Source of the DNA: Bacteroidales bacterium
Lineage (GTDB): Bacteria; Bacteroidota; Bacteroidia; Bacteroidales; UBA932
Assembly (NCBI GenBank): GCA_017627955.1
Contig: JAGAFU010000055.1
Coordinates: 1-64,000, forward strand
DNA length: 64,000 nucleotides
Reading direction: 5' to 3'
Within the stretch, counting starts at the first letter, position 1; each line of letters begins with the position of its first letter. Below, piece by piece: positions 6,525 to 13,918 of the stretch. Made by a program: the position numbers and the translations under genes. The notes beneath the pieces are model-generated. The model saw only the letters and a list, made by a program, of their open reading frames with translations. It was not told the origin of the DNA and did not search any database.

Positions 6525-9168
6525 CAGTGAGCGGTACGCTCAGTTTCACAACATTCTCCATGAGGCCTTTCACGATCTCCTTGAGCGTCTGGACCTCGTC
6601 CGGCAAGGTGTCGAAGACGAGCTCATCATGGATCTGAAGCACCATCTTGGATTTCATCTTCCTGGCAGCCAGTTCCTTGTCGATAGCTATCATCGCCAGC
6701 TTGATGATGTCCGCCGACGTGCCTTGGATCGGGGCGTTGACGGCATTCCTTTCGGCTAGCGAACGGATTGTGGCGTTTTTGGAGTTGATTTCAGGAATAT
6801 ATCTCCTGCGTCCGAATATGGTCTCCACGTATCCCGTCTCTTTCGCGGCTTCCTTGGTGTCCTCGATGAATGACCGTATGGAAGGGAAGCCCGCGAAATA
6901 GTCATCGATTATCTTCTGCGCCTCCTTGCGGCCAATCCTGAGCCTTTGGGCAAGCCCGAACGCTGATATTCCGTACATTATCCCGAAATTGGCCGTCTTC
7001 GCGATCCTTCTCTGGTCGGCTGTTACTTCCTCGTGGGGGATGCCGAATATCTTGGCAGCCGTCGCCGCATGGATGTCTATCCCGTCCTTGAACGCGTTGA
7101 TAAGGTGCTGGTCACAACTAAGGTGTGCCATGATCCTCAACTCTATCTGTGAGTAGTCGGCGGAGAGGATCAGACCTCCTGGAGCGCTTGGGACGAAGGC
7201 CTTGCGGATCTCACGGCCCCTGTCGGTGCGGATGGGAATATTCTGGAGGTTTGGGTTTGAGGAACTGAGCCTTCCGGTGGCGGTAAGAGCCTGGTTGAAA
7301 GTGGTATGGACCTTGCCGTCAGAAGGGTCGATGTAGGAGGGGAACGGCTCTATGTAGGTTGAGAGAAGCTTCTTCACCGCGCGGAACTCGAGAATCTCGT
7401 CCACGATTGGATGCCTGTCCGCTATGTCCAGGAGCGTGGTCTCGTCAGTGGAATATGTCCCGTTGGCGTTTTTCTTTGGCTTCTCGGTGAGCTTTAATTT
7501 CTCGAACAGGATCTCTCCTATCTGCTTTGGCGAGGACACGTTGAGAGATGGCTCACCGGCGAGTTCCCTGACCTTGGCTTCCCTCTGGACCATTTCTTCG
7601 CGAAGATGGGCGGTGAAGTCCTTCAGCGAGCCGAGATCGACTTTAACCCCATTCCGCTCCATTCTTGACAGGACCTTCAGAAGAGGTTCCTCCATATTGT
7701 AATAGAGGTCATGCAATCCCTTGTCGCCCAACGTTTTCTCCAGACTCTCCCCGAGCATCAGGAGGATCGCTGCCTCCCGGCTCCTGTCAGCTCCTGTTGT
7801 TTCTTCGGGAATATCGTCGAAAAGCGATCCGGTCCGCGCCTCGTTCTCTTGCTGGCCGGACTCAACCGCTAACCCGAGGATGCTTTGGGAAAGCACGTCG
7901 ATCTTGTGGCTTTTCTCCGGGTCGATCAGATAGTGCATCAGTCCGATGTCCTGGAGTTTCCCGTTCAGCCCGACTCCGGCCGAGGCGAGAATATTCATCT
8001 GCCGCTTGAGGTCGTCTCCGCGTTTGGTCACGGAGTCATCTTCCAGGATTGATTTGAAATCCTTTACGCTTCCCTCCGCGGTCAAGAACAGATCCGCTTC
8101 GCTCAGAATGACAGAGGTGGCCGCGATGACCCTTTGGGGTTTGGAATATATCCCCGCGCCGGCCCCTTCGGTGATGACCGAGATGACCTTTCCGTCACCC
8201 CCGGCTTGACCAGGGGTCCCCCTCAAGGCGGTAATGAGCTCCTTGGGGCTTACCTTCTTGATTTCTAGATGTTTCTCTTCCTTGACTTGCGGCGTGCCGG
8301 CATGTCCCAGGAATCTTTGCAAGGAATTGAACTCGTATTTTTCGAACAGATCGGCGAGCTGGGGACCGTAAGCCTTGTCCACAGCCATCGCCTCGGTGGC
8401 GACATCCACGTCTATGTCCGTCTTGATCGTTACCAGCTCACGGCTCAGGCCGATGTGGTCACTGGCTTCCTCGAACATCGCCCGCTGTCTTGGGGACAAC
8501 TCGTCAAGATGGTCGTAGATGCCTTGCACGGAGCCATATTTCGACACGAGCTTGCTGGCTCCGACTTCTCCGACACCCTTGACACCAGGCACATTGTCCG
8601 CGGTGTCTCCGCAGATGGCGAGCATGTCAATGACCTGGGCGGGGGACTGGATCCCATATTTCCCGCAGATCTGGGCGACACCCAGCACCTCGTCATCTCC
8701 TCCAGCCTTGCCGGGCTTGTATTGCCAGATGTGTTCCTCCACCAGCTGGCCATAGTCTTTGTCCGGGGTAACCATGTAGACGTCAAGTCCTTCCCTGGAG
8801 CATCTCTTGGCGACAGATCCGATGACATCGTCAGCTTCGAACCCTTTGATCATGAGGGTGGGGATGTTCATCGCCCCGCAAAGCTCCATCAAAGGGTCGA
8901 GCGCGTCGATCACCAGTTGCGGAGTCTCCGCCCTGTTGGCCTTGTATTGGGGGAACATCTCGTTCCGGAATGTGCCCCCCGGGGGGTCAAAGGCCACTGC
9001 CAGGTAATCGGGGGTCTCCCGCTCGATGAGTTCCAGAATATACTTGGTGAATCCGAACAAGATGGACATGTCAGCTCCTTTGGAGTTGATCATAGGCCTT
9101 CGGAGGAACGCGTAGTACATCTTGAACACGAGGGCGTGTCCGTCGATGAGGAATATTTTGCTCGGCAT
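6484..9168 (-). CDS. polA: DNA polymerase I with degenerate proofreading domain
   Basis: This 894-aa enzyme fills gaps and removes RNA primers. The N-terminal 5'-nuclease/flap domain (about 1-290) has FLIDGHALVFKMYY and GFEADDVIGSVA. The C-terminal polymerase domain has motif A (SADYSQIELRIMAHLS), motif B (RRIAKTANFGIMYGISAFGL) and motif C (QIHDELVFD). The middle 3'-5' exonuclease domain has lost its catalytic acids: where other family members show FDTET it reads VISVITEGAGA, at the NLKYD box it reads DLKRQ, and the YxxxD box is unrecognisable. It therefore probably does not proofread. The gene follows the C1 peptidase by 15 bases and is likely cotranscribed with it. Confidence 0.96.
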   Translation of the reverse strand: MPSKIFLIDGHALVFKMYYAFLRRPMINSKGADMSILFGFTKYILELIERETPDYLAVAFDPPGGTFRNEMFPQYKANRAETPQLVIDALDPLMELCGAMNIPTLMIKGFEADDVIGSVAKRCSREGLDVYMVTPDKDYGQLVEEHIWQYKPGKAGGDDEVLGVAQICGKYGIQSPAQVIDMLAICGDTADNVPGVKGVGEVGASKLVSKYGSVQGIYDHLDELSPRQRAMFEEASDHIGLSRELVTIKTDIDVDVATEAMAVDKAYGPQLADLFEKYEFNSLQRFLGHAGTPQVKEEKHLEIKKVSPKELITALRGTPGQAGGDGKVISVITEGAGAGIYSKPQRVIAATSVILSEADLFLTAEGSVKDFKSILEDDSVTKRGDDLKRQMNILASAGVGLNGKLQDIGLMHYLIDPEKSHKIDVLSQSILGLAVESGQQENEARTGSLFDDIPEETTGADRSREAAILLMLGESLEKTLGDKGLHDLYYNMEEPLLKVLSRMERNGVKVDLGSLKDFTAHLREEMVQREAKVRELAGEPSLNVSSPKQIGEILFEKLKLTEKPKKNANGTYSTDETTLLDIADRHPIVDEILEFRAVKKLLSTYIEPFPSYIDPSDGKVHTTFNQALTATGRLSSSNPNLQNIPIRTDRGREIRKAFVPSAPGGLILSADYSQIELRIMAHLSCDQHLINAFKDGIDIHAATAAKIFGIPHEEVTADQRRIAKTANFGIMYGISAFGLAQRLRIGRKEAQKIIDDYFAGFPSIRSFIEDTKEAAKETGYVETIFGRRRYIPEINSKNATIRSLAERNAVNAPIQGTSADIIKLAMIAIDKELAARKMKSKMVLQIHDELVFDTLPDEVQTLKEIVKGLMENVVKLSVPLTVECDYGDNWLEAH

Positions 9169-9183
9169 CTGGAGGGATCGGTT

Positions 9184-10581
9184 CTATTCTTCTGGCATGA
9201 ACATCGGGTCCCAAGCGGGGAGCAGGATCGGCTTTTGGGCGAGCTGGGCCTTAAGGGACTCGGGAACATATTTCTTTTCGACAACGAGGCGGAACATGTA
9301 TTCGTTGAACCACTCGTCAGTCATTATGAGGTTGCCCTTGTAGCCGCTGGCGGCTCCCCAGCTGTTCTCGACCATCCACTTGACAGGTTTGCCGTCCTTG
9401 ATGTCGACGGCGATGAGTGTCATGGCGTGGGAAGAACCACTGGCGTGGGTCATAATCCTCTGTTTCTTGTCCATCGGGAAAGTGGTCCCGAAGAGTGAGC
9501 CGTAATCGAAGTTGGCGAGGTCGAGGGTGCCTTTCTTGCGGTCGCTGAACTTGCCCACGTCGCAGGAGAAGTACATGGCGGTGTTGTCCTTGATTGACGC
9601 GATCGCGATCTCCTTGATGGTCTCTATGGGGACGTTGAGGTAAACCCAGTTCTGCCCGTCATAGACGTGGCGGTCGTAGGCGATCTCGTAGACTTTGCCA
9701 TATTCCCTGGACGGATCGTTCATCAGCATGACGTAGCTGTTGTTGAGGTCTGTGCCGACCCATTCGTTGTAGAATGAGAGGGGAGTGTAGGTCTTGGTGC
9801 TGATGACTTTGTCCTTGGAGTCACGCATGGTGTACTCGAACTCCTGCGGGGGCTCTCCGAGGCAGAGAACCAGCATGCGGTAGATCTCCTTGAGCATTTC
9901 GGTCTTCATCCCCTGGCAGTCCTTGGGCTTGGCGTCCCTGAGCTTGAGACCGTCCTCGCGGAGCTTGGTGGCGATCTGGGTCCTCATGGCCGATGTGCTG
10001 TTGGCGTTCAAGGTCTCAGGCATCACGTCGGAGGGAACAACTCCGTATTTCATGATAAGGTTGGCGACGCCAGTGAACTGGCCGCCGTCTCCGATGGGGT
10101 TGCTGAAGAGCCAGTCAACCTCTCGGTCGTCGAACCCCTTGTCTTTCGTGTCTATTACTCCCTGGAGGAAGAGATTGGCCTTCTCGAGCTGGTCGTAGAA
10201 GAAGCAGTAGTTCTGGGAGAAGGTGAAAGCGCCCAGGTCGTATTTGTCAATCATTCTGGCTCTCAAGACGTTAAGTCCGGAGAAAAGCCAGCAGCGGCCG
10301 GAAGATTTCTGGTCTGTTATGCCTTTGGTCTTGACCATGTCGGAGAAATGGGTGTCTATCATGGCGATGTTCTCCGAGTTGGCTGCAAGAACGCTTATTG
10401 ATGTGGAGTTGAGAGCGTTTTTTATGGCTTTGTCGGCGGCTGTGCCCTCATAGCCTTTGCGGATCTCCTTGAGCATCTCAGCGGAGATACCTCCCTTGGG
10501 GTCGGCCTTTTGCTGAGCTGAAACAATGCCGCTGGAAATTAATGAAATAGCGGCGGCTAGAAAGAATGTTGCTTTTTTCAT
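9184..10581 (-). CDS. Secreted C1-family cysteine peptidase (bleomycin hydrolase / aminopeptidase C type)
   Basis: This 465-aa papain-fold peptidase starts with a clear signal peptide (MKKATFFLAAAISLISSG, then VSAQQ). The catalytic Cys lies in DQKSSGRCWLFSGLN (about residue 98), the His in ASGSSHAMTLIAVD and the Asn in WMVENSWG near the C-terminus. Bleomycin hydrolase/PepC enzymes are usually cytosolic aminopeptidases; the signal peptide suggests a periplasmic role, as in many Bacteroidetes versions. A TAATTTTA -7-like box lies about 20 bases upstream. It leads an operon with polA, a sigma factor and rsmG. Confidence 0.9.
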   Translation of the reverse strand: MKKATFFLAAAISLISSGIVSAQQKADPKGGISAEMLKEIRKGYEGTAADKAIKNALNSTSISVLAANSENIAMIDTHFSDMVKTKGITDQKSSGRCWLFSGLNVLRARMIDKYDLGAFTFSQNYCFFYDQLEKANLFLQGVIDTKDKGFDDREVDWLFSNPIGDGGQFTGVANLIMKYGVVPSDVMPETLNANSTSAMRTQIATKLREDGLKLRDAKPKDCQGMKTEMLKEIYRMLVLCLGEPPQEFEYTMRDSKDKVISTKTYTPLSFYNEWVGTDLNNSYVMLMNDPSREYGKVYEIAYDRHVYDGQNWVYLNVPIETIKEIAIASIKDNTAMYFSCDVGKFSDRKKGTLDLANFDYGSLFGTTFPMDKKQRIMTHASGSSHAMTLIAVDIKDGKPVKWMVENSWGAASGYKGNLIMTDEWFNEYMFRLVVEKKYVPESLKAQLAQKPILLPAWDPMFMPEE

Positions 10582-10601
10582 GACGGTTCGTTTGATTTCG
10601 G

Positions 10602-10609
10602 TAAAATTA
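10602..10609 (-). promoter_or_regulatory. -7-like element of the C1 peptidase-polA operon
   Basis: The minus strand reads TAATTTTA, one mismatch from TAnnTTTG. A TTTGG lies about 20 bases upstream at -33 spacing. It is placed 20 bases before the peptidase start codon. Confidence 0.45.
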
Positions 10610-10643
10610 ATGATAAATCACCGGATAACCAAACAAAACGTCC

Positions 10644-11081
10644 CTATCGCTTAAGTTTAAGGATTATGTCGTCAAGCATCTTGAACAACGTGGGGATGGT
10701 GTCGGGAGTGACGCTGTCGCATATTACCGCGGATCCCAACTTTTCAGGGACACAGGAAAGCTTCTCCTGTAGTCCCAACCCTTTCGGGGTAAGCCGCACT
10801 ATCATCTGCCTGGCGTCGTCGCGTCCCTTGCTCCTTGTGACCAGACCGTCCGATTCCATCCTTTTCAGAAGGGGAGTCACCGTGTTGGTCTCCAGGAGAA
10901 GCCGCTTGGCGATGTCGTTCACCGGCATCGCGTCCTTCTCCCACAAGACCATCAACACCAGGTACTGCGGATATGTCAGTCCATGTCCGGACAGTAGGGG
11001 ATGATAGGCCTGCGTGAGAAGGCGCGAGGCGGTGTACAACCTGAAACAGAGTTGGTTGTCCAGTTTGAGATTGTCTTGCAT
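10644..11081 (-). CDS. OhrR-like MarR-family peroxide-sensing regulator
   Basis: The true start is the ATG whose A is shared with the upstream stop (TGATG), giving 145 aa; a longer frame only shadows the peroxidase gene. The sequence LDNQLCFRLYTASRLLTQAY carries the single N-terminal Cys (residue 12) at the position used by OhrR/MgrA-type regulators to sense organic peroxides. The winged helix follows (VNDIAKRLLLETNTVTPLLK, then GLVTRSKGRDDARQ). OhrR repressors release DNA when this Cys is oxidised. It is cotranscribed with glutathione peroxidase and a ferritin, and two palindromes in that operon's promoter are candidate binding sites. Confidence 0.85.
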   Translation of the reverse strand: MQDNLKLDNQLCFRLYTASRLLTQAYHPLLSGHGLTYPQYLVLMVLWEKDAMPVNDIAKRLLLETNTVTPLLKRMESDGLVTRSKGRDDARQMIVRLTPKGLGLQEKLSCVPEKLGSAVICDSVTPDTIPTLFKMLDDIILKLKR

Positions 11082-11623
11082 CAGAGCATTTCCTGGATAT
11101 CCTTCTCCATCTCCTTGGGAGTCACGACCGGTGCGAAACGCTTGACAACGGAACCGTCGCGGTTGATCAGGAATTTGGTGAAATTCCAGAGGATGTCGCT
11201 GTCCTTTTCCACGCTCTTGCTGATCCCTTTGAGCATCTTGTGGGTGGCCTTGGCCTTCAAGCCCTTGTATTCCTCGGTGGGGGCCTGTGATTTCAGATAC
11301 TCGAAAACGGGGGACGCGTTCTGGCCGTTGACATCGGTTTTGGCCATCAGCGGGAAGGTCACTCCATGGTTGAGGCGGCAGAATTCGGCGATCTCCTCGT
11401 TGCTGCCAGGCTCCTGATGGGCGAACTGGTCGCAAGGGAAGCCCAGGATAACGAAACCCTGGTCCTTGTATTGCTGATAGAGCGCCTCAAGGCCGTCGTA
11501 TTGCGGAGTGAAGCCGCATTTCGAAGCGGTATTGACTATCATAAGGACCTTGCCCTCATATTGCTTGAGGTCAACTTCGAGGCCCTTGTTTGAAAGGGCC
11601 TTGAAATCATAAATCTTTTCCAT
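11081..11623 (-). CDS. Glutathione peroxidase family thiol peroxidase
   Basis: This 180-aa peroxidase reduces hydroperoxides, in bacteria usually with thioredoxin as donor. The three family boxes are present: NTASKCGFTPQY with peroxidatic Cys at about residue 36, GFPCDQFAHQEPGSNEEI with the catalytic Gln, and LWNFTKFLINRDG with the catalytic Trp-Asn. The active residue is Cys, not selenocysteine. It sits between the ferritin gene (two-base gap) and the OhrR-like regulator (one-base overlap), so the three form one operon for peroxide and iron stress. Confidence 0.94.
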   Translation of the reverse strand: MEKIYDFKALSNKGLEVDLKQYEGKVLMIVNTASKCGFTPQYDGLEALYQQYKDQGFVILGFPCDQFAHQEPGSNEEIAEFCRLNHGVTFPLMAKTDVNGQNASPVFEYLKSQAPTEEYKGLKAKATHKMLKGISKSVEKDSDILWNFTKFLINRDGSVVKRFAPVVTPKEMEKDIQEML

Positions 11624-11625
11624 GA

Positions 11626-12081
11626 CTAGAGCTGTTTTGTAAGCCAGTTCTGAAGTCCGATCTTCTCGATGAGCTCGAGCTGACCCTGGCTCCAGTACAT
11701 GTCCTCTTCCTCATCGAGAGCGTAGGCCCTGAGGATATCGTAGGTCTTGAAATCATCGGAAAGCGATGTTGTAAGTTCCATGAGGATAGGAACTTCCCTG
11801 ACGGAGACCTCGAGGTCTGACTTGATGTATCCGACGGGATCGTCGCACACCGGCATCTCGGGAGCGGCCTCTACTTTCGGGCATCCACCAAGATCGATGA
11901 TGCGGTCGATGAATTTGTCGACCCACTCCATCTCTTCGGCAGCGTGCTCGGCGTATTTCTCTCCGAGTTTGGAAAGACCCTGTGCGGCGAAAATCTTGCT
12001 TTCAATTTTGTGCTGGAGGCTCTGGGCGGCCAGTCCTGTAGCGTAGGCCTGAAGGATCTGGATTGATTTCTGTTTGTCCAT
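11626..12081 (-). CDS. Ferritin-like (bacterioferritin-type) protein
   Basis: This 151-aa all-helical protein resembles bacterioferritin-like iron-storage proteins. Candidate di-iron ligands are the acidic/His residues in SLQHKIESKIFAAQG (helix A), EKYAEHAAEEMEWVDKFIDR (helix B), ELTTSLSDDFKTYDIL (helix C) and YALDEEEDMYWSQGQLELIE (helix D). It would store iron and suppress Fenton chemistry, matching the peroxidase and OhrR-like genes downstream. It is the first gene of the operon. Whether it forms a full cage or a smaller assembly cannot be said from sequence. Confidence 0.82.
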   Translation of the reverse strand: MDKQKSIQILQAYATGLAAQSLQHKIESKIFAAQGLSKLGEKYAEHAAEEMEWVDKFIDRIIDLGGCPKVEAAPEMPVCDDPVGYIKSDLEVSVREVPILMELTTSLSDDFKTYDILRAYALDEEEDMYWSQGQLELIEKIGLQNWLTKQL

Positions 12082-12104
12082 ATTCTAATATTTTAAAGTT
12101 TTAT

Positions 12105-12154
12105 ATCGTTTACGATGCAAATATAGGAATAAAAATTTATATCGCAAGCGATAT
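12105..12154 (-). promoter_or_regulatory. Ferritin-gpx-ohrR promoter with two matching palindromes
   Basis: On the minus strand a perfect -7 element TATATTTG occupies 12118-12125 and a TTG at 12145-12147 sits 19 bases upstream at the -33 position. Two palindromes of the form ATCG-N4-CGAT flank these boxes: 12105-12116 (spacer TTTA) covers the expected transcription start, and 12141-12152 (spacer CAAG, extendable to ATATCG/CGATAT at 12139-12154) covers the -33 region. Their centres are 36 bp apart. This is the layout of a dimer repressor blocking polymerase; the OhrR-like product of the operon is the obvious candidate. The second palindrome also lies about 39 bases before the divergent transporter gene. 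Confidence 0.6.
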
Positions 12155-12192
12155 TTTGTAAAAAGTTTAAAAATCCCGTTTAATAAGGTCTA

Positions 12193-13908
12193 ATGTCCGT
12201 CATTTTGAGTAAATTCGCGGCCGATATGATGAAGTTGTTAACGCAGGGAGGCACAGCGGGTGCCATTTTGATTCTGGCGCTTGTCATCGCCACAGGTTTG
12301 TATCTAAGTCGTTTCAAGTTGAAGGGTATATCCTTGGGAACGACCTGGATTCTTTTCATGGGTATATTGCTCGGCCATTTCGGCTTGAGAGTCAACCCCA
12401 CGATGTTGTCTTTCATAAAGGACTTCGGACTGATTCTGTTTGTTTTCGCAATAGGATTGCAGGTGGGACCTGGTTTTTTCCATTCATTCAAGAAAGACGG
12501 TCTTCCGATGAATTTGTTGGCGATCTGCCTGGTCATTCTGGCGGTCGCTACCACTTACATCATTCACCTCATAACAGGAGAAGATCTTGGCACGATGACA
12601 GGAATAATGTCCGCTGCCGTGACCAATACCCCGGGACTGGGTGCCGCCCAGCAGACCCTTGTTGACGCGACAGTTGCCACCGGAGGCTCTCCGGAGAGGG
12701 CCGCGGCCGCTTCTGCCGGGATCGCGTCGGCTTATGCCGTCGCCTACCCGCTTGGAGTTCTGGGCGCTATAGCTGTCGTGATTCTCACGAAATCCTTGTT
12801 CAAGATCGATCTCGACAAGGAGAAAGAGAAAGCCCGCGGCGCTGACGGGCAGGAGACCAATGCCTATCGTCTCGCGTGCAAGGTTGAGAACCCGGCCGTG
12901 TTCGGGAAGTCTCTCCACGACATCATTGGAGGCGAGAATAGTGACCATCTGGTGATAAGCAGGATGATGAGGGATGGGAAAGTCTCTGTCCCGGATTTGA
13001 ATATGCCTCTTAAAGAAGGGGACAAGTTGCTGATTGTCACAGATGTGCATCATAAGGAAAGGGCTCCTATCATTTTCGGTGAGCAGTGCCCTGTGGATAT
13101 GAATGAGTGGATCACTCCGGATTCGACACTTGTGAACCGTCGTCTTTCCATCACTAAATCCGCGATCACAGGTTACAGCCTCCGCAAGCTCGACATCCGT
13201 CATAAGTATGGTGTCACAGTGACCAGGATCCTGCGCTCCGGAGTCCAGCTCCAGGCCGACCCTGACATTATTCTCCAGGTTGGCGACAGCATACAAGTTG
13301 TCGGAACTGAGGATGCCATCAGCCAGCTCGCGACACTTGTCGGAAATCAGCCGGAGACGCTTCAGAAGCCTAACCTTGTGCCGATCTTTTTCGGAATAGC
13401 CATCGGCGTGATCGTGGGTATGCTTCCGATCAGGTTCCCCTGGATGCCGCAGCCTCTGAAGCTCGGCCTTGCCGGCGGACCGCTGATCGTGGCTATCCTT
13501 CTTGGCCATTTCGGACCGCAGTTGAAGATCACGACCTACACTGCCTTGAGCGCCAACCTGATGATACGGGAGATAGGTATTTCCTTGTTTATGGCCGCTG
13601 TCGGCCTCGGTGCGGGCGAGACATTCGTATCCAGCCTTGTAGGAGGCGGTTACATCTGGATTCTCTACGGTTTGATCATAACTCTCGTGCCAATGTCCAT
13701 CGTCGCTGTACTGGCTCGAGTCTTTTTCAAGATGGACTTTTTCAAGGTCTGCGGACTATTGTCCGGCGGAACTACGGATCCGGCTCTTCTTTCCTTCTCG
13801 GAACAATTGTACGGAGGAAATATCGCTGTCAACTACGCGACCGTGTACCCCTTGACGATGTTCCTCAGGGTTGTCGCCGCCCAGATATTGATTATGATAA
13901 TGTTATAA
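12193..13908 (+). CDS. YidE/AspT-type membrane transporter with two RCK-C (TrkA-C) domains
   Basis: This 571-aa inner-membrane protein consists of two membrane halves (about 1-210 and 390-571) around a soluble centre. Each half carries a family signature (GTMTGIMSAAVTNTPGLGAA; later GLLSGGTTDPALLSF). The centre has two TrkA-C-like ligand domains (about 225-300 and 305-385; e.g. LKEGDKLLIVTD and LQVGDSIQVVGT). The aspartate:alanine exchanger AspT is the best-known relative; substrate here is unknown. It is divergent from the ferritin operon and is followed after 10 bases by a lipoprotein gene, probably cotranscribed. Confidence 0.88.
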   Translation: MSVILSKFAADMMKLLTQGGTAGAILILALVIATGLYLSRFKLKGISLGTTWILFMGILLGHFGLRVNPTMLSFIKDFGLILFVFAIGLQVGPGFFHSFKKDGLPMNLLAICLVILAVATTYIIHLITGEDLGTMTGIMSAAVTNTPGLGAAQQTLVDATVATGGSPERAAAASAGIASAYAVAYPLGVLGAIAVVILTKSLFKIDLDKEKEKARGADGQETNAYRLACKVENPAVFGKSLHDIIGGENSDHLVISRMMRDGKVSVPDLNMPLKEGDKLLIVTDVHHKERAPIIFGEQCPVDMNEWITPDSTLVNRRLSITKSAITGYSLRKLDIRHKYGVTVTRILRSGVQLQADPDIILQVGDSIQVVGTEDAISQLATLVGNQPETLQKPNLVPIFFGIAIGVIVGMLPIRFPWMPQPLKLGLAGGPLIVAILLGHFGPQLKITTYTALSANLMIREIGISLFMAAVGLGAGETFVSSLVGGGYIWILYGLIITLVPMSIVAVLARVFFKMDFFKVCGLLSGGTTDPALLSFSEQLYGGNIAVNYATVYPLTMFLRVVAAQILIMIML

Positions 13909-13918
13909 TACCAACGAT

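Noticed and set aside
8269-9498. 409-codon plus-strand frame across polA and the C1 peptidase
   Set aside because: It lies antisense to two clearly real genes and has no family features. Long antisense frames are expected at this base composition.
10644-11435. 263-codon frame ending with the MarR-type regulator
   Set aside because: Its first part is an out-of-frame shadow of the glutathione peroxidase gene. The regulator starts at the ATG at 11081.
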